Of a stretch of DNA of 64,000 nucleotides, positions 22,361 to 37,272 are shown one piece after another (the stretch's first letter is position 1; the number at the start of each line of letters is the position of its first letter). The stretch spans positions 235,367,038-235,431,037 of the forward strand of contig JAQMRL010000001.1 of the NCBI GenBank assembly GCA_035578175.1, in the 5' to 3' direction. The notes under the pieces are model-generated. The model was not told the origin of the DNA. It searched no databases and was given only the letters and a program-made list of their open reading frames with translations. This DNA is from Catonia carolina (Eukaryota > Arthropoda > Insecta > Hemiptera > Achilidae). The position numbers and the translations under genes are program-made.

Positions 22361-24224
22361 AAACTCTATAAAATCACACAGCTATCGGGATCGTAATTAT
22401 TCTGCTTATACTTTCGCTACGACAAATAAGCGAATGCTGTCGCCGAATTATTTTGTATTTATCTCATCTGTACGAATCAGGTGTTAAAGGTTATAGTTTT
22501 ACACTGCCTGTGTAGAAGATATAAATACTTCTTATAAATTTCCCGTTAACTAACAGATCCTAAATCAACGAAAAATTGACTTCACAAGACGTTACTTGAC
22601 AAATCATTTTTGACCTAAGCTATTATTGTGTTTAACAGAAACAAAAATAGCCTATATGTATCAAAACATAACTGGTATTCAACAAACGAACTATTAGGGT
22701 TGCTTGAGTCAGTCGGACCAAGTTGAGTGTGATGCGCATGTGACGTCAACGGCTCAGGTAATAATTGCCCAATCAGAGTCTCGTATTTTCGGCCAATAAG
22801 AAAGCCCAGTTTTAACCAATCAGATGTTGTCTTTTGCGTCGTTTTGATTGGTTAATATTATCCAATCAGGGAGTTTATATTACTGTACTACGTCACACCG
22901 ATGTCAACCAATGACAAAGTGTCTTGAGTGTTACGTCATTCGTCAGGATATGCTGCTTTCTGATTGGTCCATACTGATTCTAGGCGTCACGTCGACTGTG
23001 ATTGTAATAATAAGTCCACACCCAATGTCAACTTCTAGCTGTTAACGGTAGGGCAGAACATATAAAGGTACCTTTTAATGAGATTTATAGTTTCTAGGTA
23101 AATATCACTTACGAAATATGTAGTACCCCTTTGCAGAAATGTTTCGAGTTCTTAAGGAAATTAAAAATTGGTTTCTGTTGCTGGTAAGTGTTCACACAGT
23201 TTTTAAAAAAATCACAAGTGTTCATTCGATACAGACACAAAGAAAAAAAACAAAAGAGAGTTATCTATTTTTCCTAGTTGTTCGATTTTTTTAACCTAAT
23301 TTTTGACCAGTAATGTATCATATATTTAAGGGAATGACTTTATACAACTGTAAATAAATATTACGATACGTAGAAGGCAACTGAAAAATCTAATTAAAAA
23401 TATCTTGAGACGAAACAAAGTCAATATCCTACCGGGTAAGAAAATATATCTCAATAATCCGTTTGATAACAAGAAAACTATTTTGATCTACCAACGAGCA
23501 TTAGTCGAAAAATAATAATCAACGGACTGACAAAATGATGATATAATGGCCGATGTAATTTCGAAAAAAGTTTTCTCGCTATACTCTTATTTCATTAGTT
23601 CCTGTATTTTAAGATGGATGAAATTTATTGTGGCCAAAATAAAAAGGTAAAGTGTTAAACATTTTTTGGACGTAATTTGCTAGTTCCTGACTGTAAATAT
23701 GTACTCATTTTGATGACAGGGTCAGCCAATTATAGGACCAATGCACGTAAGAACAGAAGAGGTAGAGGTATAAATGACACTAGTCAGAGTTATCTCATCT
23801 GAGATTCATGAATTTCATTTTACAATCAGTATCTGTTGATAATGAAATACAGGTGTTGTCATTCGGAGAGTCGAAAGTACATGATTTTCCGAAGGACTGG
23901 CATTCTGATAAGTATGATTATAAATGCTGTGAGAAGACAATGTAAACACATTCAACTCATCTCACTCAGAAAAGATTATAGAGGTTGAAACCACCTTGTC
24001 CGCTGTTTAACTAAAAAACAACTTTCATTGCACAACAATTTCAACAGCCAGCATTTTAGTTTACTGACAAATTGGATTGAAAATAAGTAATTTTATTAGC
24101 CTACTTAGCTTAAGGGAACGCATGAATTGTTCAGTTTCGGGACGTTAAAATGTCGCTTCTGATAAAGCCGATAAAATTGTAATATTCGAACAAGCTGCCT
24201 ACATAAACACTGATTAAAGGTTTA
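22361..24224 (+). repeat. Monomer 13, class A
   Basis: Standard class A copy with no private variant that I noticed. Confidence 0.96.
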
Positions 24225-26088
24225 AAACTCTATAAAATCACACAGCTATCGGGATCGTAATTTTTCTGCTTATACTTTCGCTACGACAATTAAGCGAATG
24301 CTGTCGCCGAATTATTTTGTATTTATCTTATCAGTACGAATCAGGTATTAAAGGTTATAGTTTTACACTGCCTGTGTAGAAGATATAAATACTTCTTATA
24401 AATTTCCCGTTAACTAACAGATCCTAAATCAACGAAAAATTGACTTCACAAGACGTTACTTGACAAATCATTTTTGACCTAAGCTATTATTGTGTTTAAC
24501 AGAAACAAAAATAGCCTATATGTATCAAAATATAACTGGTATTCAGCAAACGATCTATTAGGGTTGCGTGAGTAAGTCGGGCCAAGTTGAGCGTGATGCG
24601 CATGTGACGTCAACGGCTCAAGTAATAATTGCCCAATCAGAGCCTCGTATTTTCGGCCAATGGGAAGGCCACGTTTTAACCAATCAGATGTATTCTTTTG
24701 CGCCATTTTGATTGGTTAATATTGCCCAATCAGAGAGTTTAAATTACTGTAATACGTCACACTGATGTCAACCAATGACAATGTGTCTTGAGCGTTACGT
24801 CATTCGTCAGGATATGCTGCTTTCTGATTGGTCCGTACTGATTCTGGGCGTCACGTCGAGTGTGATTGTAATATAAAATCCACACCCAATGTCAACTTCT
24901 AGCTGTTAACAGTAGGGCAGAACATATTATGAAGGTACCTTTTAATGAGATTTATAGTTTCTAGGTAAATATCGCTTATGAATTACGTATTACCCCATTG
25001 TAGAGATCTTTCAAGTTTTTAAGGAAATTAAAAATTGTTTTCTGTTGCTGGTAAATGTTAACACGGTTTTTAAAAAAATCACGCTTGTTCATTCGATACC
25101 GACACAAAGAAAAAAAACAAAAGAGAGTTATCTATTTTTCCTAGTTGTTCGATTTTTGTAACCTAATTTCTGGCCAGTCATGTATCATATTTTTAAGGGA
25201 ATGACTCATTACAACTGTAAATAAATAATACGATACGTAGAAGGCAACTGAAAAATTTAATTCATTATCTTGAGACGAAACAAAGTCAATATCCTACCGG
25301 GTAAGAAAATATACCTCATTAATCCGTTTGATAACAAGAAAACTATTTTGCTCTACCAACGAGCATTAGTCGAAAAATAATAATCAACGGTCTGACAAAA
25401 TGATGATGTAATGGCCGATGTAATTTCGAAAAAAGTTTTCTGGCTATACTCTTATTTCATTAGTTCCTGTATTTTAAGAAGGATGAAATTTATTGTGGCC
25501 ATAATGAAAAGGTAAAGTGTTAAACATTTTTGCACGTAATTTGTTAGTTCCTGACTCTAAATATGTATTCATTTTAATGACAGGGTCAGCCAATTATATG
25601 ACTAAAGCTCGTAAGAACAGAAGAGGTAAAGGTATAAATGACACTAGTCAGGGTTACCTCATCTGAGATTCATGAATTTCATTTTACAATTAGTATCTGT
25701 TGATAATGAAATACAGGTGGTGTCATTCGGAGAGTCGAAAGTACATGATTTTCCGAAGGACTGGCATTCTGATAAGTATAATTATAAATGCTGTGAGAAG
25801 ACCATGTAAACACATTCAACTCATCTCACTCAGAAAAGATTATAGAGGTTGAAACCACCTTGTCCGCTGTTTACCTAAAAAACAACTTTCATTGCACACC
25901 AATTTCAACAGCCAGGATTTTAGTTTACTGACAAATTGGGTTGAAAATAAGTAATTTTATTAGCGTACCTTGCTTAAGAGAACGCATGAATTGTTCGTTT
26001 TCGGAACGTTAAAATGTCGCGACTGATAATTCTTATAAAATTGTAATATTCGAACAAGCTGCCTACATAAACACTGATTACAGGCCTA
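24225..26088 (+). repeat. Monomer 14, class B (subtype b3)
   Basis: First B of the b3 type in the dimeric part, with CAAAAGAGAG and AATACGATACG. These marks then continue through the later B monomers. Private base: C25179. Confidence 0.96.
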
Positions 26089-27952
26089 AAACTCTATAAA
26101 ATCACACAGCTATCGGGATCGTAATTATTCTGCTTATACTTTCGCTACGACAAATAAGCGAATGCTGTCGCCGAATTATTTTGTATTTATCTCATCTGTA
26201 CGAATCAGGTGTTAAAGGTTATAGTTTTACACTGCCTGTGTAGAAGATATAAATACTTCTTATAAATTTCCCGTTAACTAACAGATCCTAAATCAACGAA
26301 AAATTGACTTCACAAGACGTTACTTGACAAATCATTTTTGACCTAAGCTATTATTGTGTTTAACAGAAACAAAAATAGCCTATATGTATCAAAACATAAC
26401 TGGTATTCAACAAACGAACTATTAGGGTTGCTTGAGTCAGTCGGACCAAGTTGAGTGTGATGCGCATGTGACGTCAACGGCTCAGGTAATAATTGCCCAA
26501 TCAGAGTCTCGTATTTTCGGCCAATAAGAAAGCCCAGTTTTAACCAATCAGATGTTGTCTTTTGCGTCGTTTTGATTGGTTAATATTATCCAATCAGGGA
26601 GTTTATATTACTGTACTACGTCACACCGATGTCAACCAATGACAAAGTGTCTTGAGTGTTACGTCATTCGTCAGGATATGCTGCTTTCTGATTGGTCCAT
26701 ACTGATTCTAGGCGTCACGTCGACTGTGATTGTAATAATAAGTCCACACCCAATGTCAACTTCTAGCTGTTAACGGTAGGGCAGAACATATAAAGGTACC
26801 TTTTAATGAGATTTATAGTTTCTAGGTAAATATCACTTACGAAATATGTAGTACCCCTTTGCAGAAATGTTTCGAGTTCTTAAGGAAATTAAAAATTGGT
26901 TTCTGTTGCTGGTAAGTGTTCACACAGTTTTTAAAAAAATCACAAGTGTTCATTCGATACAGACACAAAGAAAAAAAACAAAAGAGAGTTATCTATTTTT
27001 CCTAGTTGTTCGATTTTTTTAACCTAATTTTTGACCAGTAATGTATCATATATTTAAGGGAATGACTTTATACAACTGTAAATAAATATTACGATACGTA
27101 GAAGGCAACTGAAAAATCTAATTAAAAATATCTTGAGACGAAACAAAGTCAATATCCTACCGGGTAAGAAAATATATCTCAATAATCCGTTTGATAACAA
27201 GAAAACTATTTTGATCTACCAACGAGCATTAGTCGAAAAATAATAATCAACGGACTGACAAAATGATGATATAATGGCCGATGTAATTTCGAAAAAAGTT
27301 TTCTCGCTATACTCTTATTTCATTAGTTCCTGTATTTTAAGATGGATGAAATTTATTGTGGCCAAAATAAAAAGGTAAAGTGTTAAACATTTTTTGGACG
27401 TAATTTGCTAGTTCCTGACTGTAAATATGTACTCACTTTGATGACAGGGTCAGCCAATTATAGGACCAATGCACGTAAGAACAGAAGAGGTAGAGGTATA
27501 AATGACACTAGTCAGAGTTATCTCATCTGAGATTCATGAATTTCATTTTACAATCAGTATCTGTTGATAATGAAATACAGGTGTTGTCATTCGGAGAGTC
27601 GAAAGTACATGATTTTCCGAAGGACTGGCATTCTGATAAGTATGATTATAAATGCTGTGAGAAGACAATGTAAACACATTCAACTCATCTCACTCAGAAA
27701 AGATTATAGAGGTTGAAACCACCTTGTCCGCTGTTTAACTAAAAAACAACTTTCATTGCACAACAATTTCAACAGCCAGCATTTTAGTTTACTGACAAAT
27801 TGGATTGAAAATAATTAATTTTATTAGCCTACATAGCTTAAGGGAACGCATGAATTGTTCAGTTTCGGGACGTTAAAATGTCGCTTCTGATAAAGCCGAT
27901 AAAATTGTAATATTCGAACAAGCTGCCTACATAAACACTGATTAAAGGTTTA
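26089..27952 (+). repeat. Monomer 15, class A
   Basis: Class A with private bases C27436, T27815 and A27833. Confidence 0.96.
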
Positions 27953-29816
27953 AAACTCTATAAAATCACACAGCTATCGGGATCGTAATTTTTCTGCTTA
28001 TACTTTCGCTACGACAATTAAGCGAATGCTGTCGCCGAATTATTTTGTATTTATCTTATCAGTACGAATCAGGTATTAAAGGTTATAGTTTTACACTGCC
28101 TGTGTAGAAGATATAAATACTTCTTATAAATTTCCCGTTAACTAACAGATCCTAAATCAACGAAAAATTGACTTCACAAGACGTTACTTGACAAATCATT
28201 TTTGACCTAAGCTATTATTGTGTTTAACAGAAACAAAAATAGCCTATATGTATCAAAATATAACTGGTATTCAGCAAACGATCTATTAGGGTTGCGTGAG
28301 TAAGTCGGGCCAAGTTGAGCGTGATGCGCATGTGACGTCAACGGCTCAAGTAATAATTGCCCAATCAGAGCCTCGTATTTTCGGCCAATGGGAAGGCCAC
28401 GTTTTAACCAATCAGATGTATTCTTTTGCGCCATTTTGATTGGTTAATATTGCCCAATCAGAGAGTTTAAATTACTGTAATACGTCACACTGATGTCAAC
28501 CAATGACAATGTGTCTTGAGCGTTACGTCATTCGTCAGGATATGCTGCTTTCTGATTGGTCCGTACTGATTCTGGGCGTCACGTCGAGTGTGATTGTAAT
28601 ATAAAATCCACACCCAATGTCAACTTCTAGCTGTTAACAGTAGGGCAGAACATATTATGAAGGTACCTTTTAATGAGATTTATAGTTTCTAGGTAAATAT
28701 CGCTTATGAATTACGTATTACCCCATTGTAGAGATCTTTCAAGTTTTTAAGGAAATTAAAAATTGTTTTCTGTTGCTGGTAAATGTTAACACGGTTTTTA
28801 AAAAAATCACGCTTGTTCATTCGATACCGACACAAAGAAAAAAAACAAAAGAGAGTTATCTATGTTTCCTAGTTGTTCGATTTTTGTAACCTAATTTCTG
28901 GCCAGTAATGTATCATATTTTTAAGGGAATGACTCATTACAACTGTAAATAAATAATACGATACGTAGAAGGCAACTGAAAAATTTAATTCATTATCTTG
29001 AGACGAAACAAAGTCAATATCCTACCGGGTAAGAAAATATACCTCATTAATCCGTTTGATAACAAGAAAACTATTTTGCTCTACCAACGAGCATTAGTCG
29101 AAAAATAATAATCAACGGTCTGACAAAATGATGATGTAATGGCCGATGTAATTTCGAAAAAAGTTTTCTGGCTATACTCTTATTTCATTAGTTCCTGTAT
29201 TTTAAGAAGGATGAAATTTATTGTGGCCATAATGAAAAGGTAAAGTGTTAAACATTTTTGCACGTAATTTGTTAGTTCCTGACTCTAAATATGTATTCAT
29301 TTTAATGACAGGGTCAGCCAATTATATGACTAAAGCTCGTAAGAACAGAAGAGGTAAAGGTATAAATGACACTAGTCAGGGTTACCTCATCTGAGATTCA
29401 TGAATTTCATTTTACAATTAGTATCTGTTGATAATGAAATACAGGTGGTGTCATTCGGAGAGTCGAAAGTACATGATTTTCCGAAGGACTGGCATTCTGA
29501 TAAGTATAATTATAAATGCTGTGAGAAGACCATGTAAACACATTCAACTCATCTCACTCAGAAAAGATTATAGAGGTTGAAACCACCTTGTCCGCTGTTT
29601 ACCTAAAAAACAACTTTCATTGCACACCAATTTCAACAGCCAGGATTTTAGTTTACTGACAAATTGGGTTGAAAATAAGTAATTTTATTAGCGTACCTTG
29701 CTTAAGAGAACGCATGAATTGTTCGTTTTCGGAACGTTAAAATGTCGCGACTGATAATTCTTATAAAATTGTAATATTCGAACAAGCTGCCTACATAAAC
29801 ACTGATTACAGGCCTA
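27953..29816 (+). repeat. Monomer 16, class B (b3)
   Basis: Class B with one private base, G28864, which interrupts the pyrimidine tract before CCTAG. Confidence 0.96.
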
Positions 29817-31680
29817 AAACTCTATAAAATCACACAGCTATCGGGATCGTAATTATTCTGCTTATACTTTCGCTACGACAAATAAGCGAATGCTGTCGCC
29901 GAATTATTTTGTATTTATCTCATCTGTACGAATCAGGTGTTAAAGGTTATAGTTTTACACTGCCTGTGTAGAAGATATAAATACTTCTTATAAATTTCCC
30001 GTTAACTAACAGATCCTAAATCAACGAAAAATTGACTTCACAAGACGTTACTTGACAAATCATTTTTGACCTAAGCTATTGTTGTGTTTAACAGAAACAA
30101 AAATAGCCTATATGTATCAAAACATAACTGGTATTCAACAAACGAACTATTAGGGTTGCTTGAGTCAGTCGGACCAAGTTGAGTGTGATGCGCATGTGAC
30201 GTCAACGGCTCAGGTAATAATTGCCCAATCAGAGTCTCGTATTTTCGGCCAATAAGAAAGCCCAGTTTTAACCAATCAGATGTTGTCTTTTGCGTCGTTT
30301 TGATTGGTTAATATTATCCAATCAGGGAGTTTATATTACTGTACTACGTCACACCGATGTCAACCAATGACAAAGTGTCTTGAGTGTTACGTCATTCGTC
30401 AGGATATGCTGCTTTCTGATTGGTCCATACTGATTCTAGGCGTCACGTCGACTGTGATTGTAATAATAAGTCCACACCCAATGTCAACTTCTAGCTGTTA
30501 ACGGTAGGGCAGAACATATAAAGGTACCTTTTAATGAGATTTATAGTTTCTAGGTAAATATCACTTACGAAATATGTAGTACCCCTTTGCAGAAATGTTT
30601 CGAGTTCTTAAGGAAATTAAAAATTGGTTTCTGTTGCTGGTAAGTGTTCACACAGTTTTTAAAAAAATCACAAGTGTTCATTCGATACAGACACAAAGAA
30701 AAAAAACAAAAGAGAGTTATCTATTTTTCCTAGTTGTTTGATTTTTTTAACCTAATTTTTGACCAGTAATGTATCATATATTTAAGGGAATGACTTTATA
30801 CAACTGTAAATAAATATTACGATACGTAGAAGGCAACTGAAAAATCTAATTAAAAATATCTTGAGACGAAACAAAGTCAATATCCTACCGGGTAAGAAAA
30901 TATATCTCAATAATCCGTTTGATAACAAAAAAACTATTTTGATCTACCAACGAGCATTAGTCGAAAAATAATAATCAACGGACTGACAAAATGATGATAT
31001 AATGGCCGATGTTATTTCGAAAAAAGTTTTCTCGCTATACTCTTATTTCATTAGTTCCTGTATTTTAAGATGGATGAAATTTATTGTGGCCAAAATAAAA
31101 AGGTAAAGTGTTAAACATTTTTTGGACGTAATTTGCTAGTTCCTGACTGTAAATATGTACTCATTTTGATGACAGGGTCAGCCAATTAAAGGACCAATGC
31201 ACGTAAGAACAGAAGAGGTAGAGGTATAAATGACACTAGTCAGAGTTATCTCATCTGAGATTCATGAATTTCATTTTACAATCAGTATCTGTTGATAATG
31301 AAATACAGGTGTTGTCATTCGGAGAGTCGAAAGTACATGATTTTCCGAAGGACTGGCATTCTGATAAGTATGATTATAAATGCTGTGAGAAGACAATGTA
31401 AACACATTCAACTCATCTCACTCAGAAAAGATTATAGAGGTTGAAACCACCTTGTCCGCTGTTTAACTAAAAAACAACTTTCATTGCACAACAATTTCAA
31501 CAGCCAGCATTTTAGTTTACTGACAAATTGGATTGAAAATAAGTAATTTTATTAGCCTACTTAGCTTAAGGGAACGCATGAATTGTTCAGTTTCGGGACG
31601 TTAAAATGTCGCTACTGATAAAGCCGATAAAATTGTAATATTCGAACAAGCTGCCTACATAAACACTGATTAAAGGTTTA
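29817..31680 (+). repeat. Monomer 17, class A
   Basis: One of the more diverged A copies. Private bases are G30081 (inside the otherwise invariant block), T30739, A30929, T31013, A31189 and A31614. Confidence 0.96.
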
Positions 31681-33544
31681 AAACTCTATAAAATCACACA
31701 GCTATCGGGATCGTAATTTTTCTGCTTATACTTTCGCTACGACAATTAAGCGAATGCTGTCGCCGAATTATTTTGTATTTATCTTATCAGTACGAATCAG
31801 GTATTAAAGGTTATAGTTTTACACTGCCTGTGTAGAAGATATAAATACTTCTTATAAATTTCCCGTTAACTAACAGATCCTAAATCAACGAAAAATTGAC
31901 TTCACAAGACGTTACTTGACAAATCATTTTTGACCTAAGCTATTATTGTGTTTAACAGAAACAAAAATAGCCTATATGTATCAAAATATAACTGGTATTC
32001 AGCAAACGATCTATTAGGGTTGCGTGAGTAAGTCGGGCCAAGTTGAGCGTGATGCGCATGTGACGTCAACGGCTCAAGTAATAATTGCCCAATCAGAGCC
32101 TCGTATTTTCGGCCAATGGGAAGGCCACGTTTTAACCAATCAGATGTATTCTTTTGCGCCATTTTGATTGGTTAATATTGCCCAATCAGAGAGTTTAAAT
32201 TACTGTAATACGTCACACTGATGTCAACCAATGACAATGTGTCTTGAGCGTTACGTCATTCGTCAGGATATGCTGCTTTCTGATTGGTCCGTACTGATTC
32301 TGGGCGTCACGTCGAGTGTGATTGTAATATAAAATCCACACCCAATGTCAACTTCTAGCTGTTAACAGTAGGGCAGAACATATTATGAAGGTACCTTTTA
32401 ATGAGATTTATAGTTTCTAGGTAAATATCGCTTATGAATTACGTATTACCCCATTGTAGAGATCTTTCAAGTTTTTAAGGAAATTAAAAATTGTTTTCTG
32501 TTGCTGGTAAATGTTAACACGGTTTTTAAAAAAATCACGCTTGTTCATTCGATACCGACACAAAGAAAAAAAACAAAAGAGAGTTATCTATTTTTCCTAG
32601 TTGTTCGATTTTTGTAACCTAATTTCTGGCCAGTAATGTATCATATTTTTAAGGGAATAACTCATTACAACTGTAAATAAATAATACGATACGTAGAAGG
32701 CAACTGAAAAATTTAATTCATTATCTTGAGACGAAACAAAGTCAATATCCTACCGGGTAAGAAAATATACCTCATTAATCCGTTTGATAACAAGAAAACT
32801 ATTTTGCTCTACCAACGAGCATTAGTCGAAAAATAATAATCAACGGTCTGACAAAATGATGATGTAATGGCCGATGTAATTTCGAAAAAAGTTTTCTGGC
32901 TATACTCTTATTTCATTAGTTCCTGTATTTTAAGAAGGATGAAATTTATTGTGGCCATAATGAAAAGGTAAAGTGTTAAACATTTTTGCACGTAATTTGT
33001 TAGTTCCTGACTCTAAATATGTATTCATTTTAATGACAGGGTCAGCCAATTATATGACTAAAGCTCGTAAGAACAGAAGAGGTAAAGGTATAAATGACAC
33101 TAGTCAGGGTTACCTCATCTGAGATTCATGAATTTCATTTTACAATTAGTATCTGTTGATAATGAAATACAGGTGGTGTCATTCGGAGAGTCGAAAGTAC
33201 ATGATTTTCCGAAGGACTGGCATTCTGATAAGTATAATTATAAATGCTGTGAGAAGACCATGTAAACACATTCAACTCATCTCACTCAGAAAAGATTATA
33301 GAGGTTGAAACCACCTTGTCCGCTGTTTACCTAAAAAACAACTTTCATTGCACACCAATTTCAACAGCCAGGATTTTAGTTTACTGACAAATTGGGTTGA
33401 AAATAAGTAATTTTATTAGCGTACCTTGCTTAAGAGAACGCATGAATTGTTCGTTTTCGGAACGTTAAAATGTCGCGACTGATAATTCTTATAAAATTGT
33501 AATATTCGAACAAGCTGCCTACATAAACACTGATTACAGGCCTA
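31681..33544 (+). repeat. Monomer 18, class B (b3)
   Basis: Class B with one private base, A32659. Confidence 0.96.
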
Positions 33545-35408
33545 AAACTCTATAAAATCACACAGCTATCGGGATCGTAATTATTCTGCTTATACTTTCG
33601 CTACGACAAATAAGCGAATGCTGTCGCCGAATTATTTTGTATTTATCTCATCTGTACGAATCAGGTGTTAAAGGTTATAGTTTTACACTGCCTGTGTAGA
33701 AGATATAAATACTTCTTATAAATTTCCCGTTAAGTAACAGATCCTAAATCAACGAAAAATTGACTTCACAAGACGTTACTTGACAAATCATTTTTGACCT
33801 AAGCTATTATTGTGTTTAACAGAAACAAAAATAGCCTATATGTATCAAAACATAACTGGTATTCAACAAACGAACTATTAGGGTTGCTTGAGTCAGTCGG
33901 ACCAAGTTGAGTGTGATGCGCATGTGACGTCAACGGCTCAGGTAATAATTGCCCAATCAGAGTCTCGTATTTTCGGCCAATAAGAAAGCCCAGTTTTAAC
34001 CAATCAGATGTTGTCTTTTGCGTCGTTTTGATTGGTTAATATTATCCAATCAGGGAGTTTATATTACTGTACTACGTCACACCGATGTCAACCAATGACA
34101 AAGTGTCTTGAGTGTTACGTCATTCGTCAGGATATGCTGCTTTCTGATTGGTCCATACTGATTCTAGGCGTCACGTCGACTGTGATTGTAATAATAAGTC
34201 CACACCCAATGTCAACTTCTAGCTGTTAACGGTAGGGCAGAACATATAAAGGTACCTTTTAATGAGATTTATAGTTTCTAGGTAAATATCACTTACGAAA
34301 TATGTAGTACCCCTTTGCAGAAATGTTTCGAGTTCTTAAGGAAATTAAAAATTGGTTTCTGTTGCTGGTAAGTGTTCACACAGTTTTTAAAAAAATCACA
34401 AGTGTTCATTCGATACAGACACAAAGAAAAAAAACAAAAGAGAGTTATCTATTTTTCCTAGTTGTTCGATTTTTTTAACCTAATTTTTGACCAGTAATGT
34501 ATCATATATTTAAGGGAATGACTTTATACAACTGTAAATAAATATTACGATACGTAGAAGGCAACTGAAAAATCTAATTAAAAATATCTTGAGACGAAAC
34601 AAAGTCAATATCCTACCGGGTAAGAAAATATATCTCAATAATCCGTTTGATAACAAGAAAACTATTTTGATCTACCAACGAGCATTAGTCGAAAAATAAT
34701 AATCAACGGACTGACAAAATGATGATATAATGGCCGATGTAATTTCGAAAAAAGTTTTCTCGCTATACTCTTATTTCATTAGTTCCTGTATTTTAAGATG
34801 GATGAAATTTATTGTGGCCAAAATAAAAAGGTAAAGTGTTAAACATTTTTTGGACGTAATTTGTTAGTTCCTGACTCTAAATATGTATTCATTTTAATGA
34901 CAGGGTCAGCCAATTATATGACTAAAGCTCGTAAGAACAGAAGAGGTAAAGGTATAAATGACACTAGTCAGGGTTACCTCATCTGAGATTCATGAATTTC
35001 ATTTTACAATTAGTATCTGTTGATAATGAAATACAGGTGGTGTCATTCGGAGAGTCGAAAGTACATGATTTTCCGAAGGACTGGCATTCTGATAAGTATG
35101 ATTATAAATGCTGTGAGAAGACCATGTAAACACATTCAACTCATCTCACTCAGAAAAGATTATAGAGGTTGAAACCACCTTGTCCGCTGTTTAACTAAAA
35201 AACAACTTTCATTGCACAACAATTTCAACAGCCAGCATTTTAGTTTACTGACAAATTGGATTGAAAATAAGTAATTTTATTAGCCTACTTAGCTTAAGGG
35301 AACGCATGAATTGTTCAGTTTCGGGACGTTAAAATGTCGCTTCTGATAAAGCCGATAAAATTGTAATATTCGAACAAGCTGCCTACATAAACACTGATTA
35401 AAGGTTTA
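33545..35408 (+). repeat. Monomer 19, class A with internal class B tract
   Basis: Class A up to GGACGTAATTT, class B from T34864 to G35040, class A at G35100, a single B base at C35123, then class A from A35194 to the end. Length stays 1864 bp. Private base G33734 is inside the invariant block. Confidence 0.95.
34864..35040. other. Class B tract inside class A monomer 19
   Basis: All diagnostic bases in this stretch are class B and both flanks are class A. A single further B base at 35123, after an A base at 35100, gives a patchy end. Length is unchanged. This is the expected trace of gene conversion from a B copy, or of a double exchange. Confidence 0.88.
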
Positions 35409-37272
35409 AAACTCTATAAAATCACACAGCTATCGGGATCGTAATTTTTCTGCTTATACTTTCGCTACGACAATTAAGCGAATGCTGTCGCCGAATTATT
35501 TTGTATTTATCTTATCAGTACGAATCAGGTATTAAAGGTTATAGTTTTACACTGCCTGTGTAGAAGATATAAATACTTCTTATAAATTTCCCGTTAACTA
35601 ACAGATCCTAAATCAACGAAAAATTGACTTCACAAGACGTTACTTGACAAATCATTTTTGACCTAAGCTATTATTGTGTTTAACAGAAACAAAAATAGCC
35701 TATATGTATCAAAATATAACTGGTATTCAGCAAACGATCTATTAGGGTTGCGTGAGTAAGTCGGGCCAAGTTGAGCGTGATGCGCATGTGACGTCAACGG
35801 CTCAAGTAATAATTGCCCAATCAGAGCCTCGTATTTTCGGCCAATGGGAAGGCCACGTTTTAACCAATCAGATGTATTCTTTTGCGCCATTTTGATTGGT
35901 TAATATTGCCCAATCAGAGAGTTTAAATTACTGTAATACGTCACACTGATGTCAACCAATGACAATGTGTCTTGAGCGTTACGTCATTCGTCAGGATATG
36001 CTGCTTTCTGATTGGTCCGTACTGATTCTGGGCGTCACGTCGAGTGTGATTGTAATATAAAATCCACACCCAATGTCAACTTCTAGCTGTTAACAGTAGG
36101 GCAGAACATATTATGAAGGTACCTTTTAATGAGATTTATAGTTTCTAGGTAAATATCGCTTATGAATTACGTATTACCCCATTGTAGAGATCTTTCAAGT
36201 TTTTAAGGAAATTAAAAATTGTTTTCTGTTGCTGGTAAATGTTAACACGGTTTTTAAAAAAATCACGCTTGTTCATTCGATACCGACACAAAGAAAAAAA
36301 ACAAAAGAGAGTTATCTATTTTTCCTAGTTGTTCGATTTTTGTAACCTAATTTCTGGCCAGTAATGTATCATATTTTTAAGGGAATGACTCATTACAACT
36401 GTAAATAAATAATACGATACGTAGAAGGCAACTGAAAAATTTAATTCATTATCTTGAGACGAAACAAAGTCAATATCCTACCGGGTAAGAAAATATACCT
36501 CATTAATCCGTTTGATAACAAGAAAACTATTTTGCTCTACCAACGAGCATTAGTCGAAAAATAATAATCAACGGTCTGACAAAATGATGATGTAATGGCC
36601 GATGTAATTTCGAAAAAAGTTTTCTGGCTATACTCTTATTTCATTAGTTCCTGTATTTTAAGAAGGATGAAATTTATTGTGGCCATAATGAAAAGGTAAA
36701 GTGTTAAACATTTTTGCACGTAATTTGTTAGTTCCTGACTCTAAATATGTATTCATTTTAATGACAGGGTCAGCCAATTATATGACTAAAGCTCGTAAGA
36801 ACAGAAGAGGTAAAGGTATAAATGACACTAGTCAGGGTTACCTCATCTGAGATTCATGAATTTCATTTTACAATTAGTATCTGTTGATAATGAAATACAG
36901 GTGGTGTCATTCGGAGAGTCGAAAGTACATGATTTTCCGAAGGACTGGCATTCTGATAAGTATAATTATAAATGCTGTGAGAAGACCATGTAAACACATT
37001 CAACTCATCTCACTCAGAAAAGATTATAGAGGTTGAAACCACCTTGTCCGCTGTTTACCTAAAAAACAACTTTCATTGCACACCAATTTCAACAGCCAGG
37101 ATTTTAGTTTACTGACAAATTGGGTTGAAAATAAGTAATTTTATTAGCGTACCTTGCTTAAGAGAACGCATGAATTGTTCGTTTTCGGAACGTTAAAATG
37201 TCGCGACTGATAATTCTTATAAAATTGTAATATTCGAACAAGCTGCCTACATAAACACTGATTACAGGCCTA
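35409..37272 (+). repeat. Monomer 20, class B (b3)
   Basis: Standard class B copy with no private variant that I noticed; useful as the B type sequence. Confidence 0.96.
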
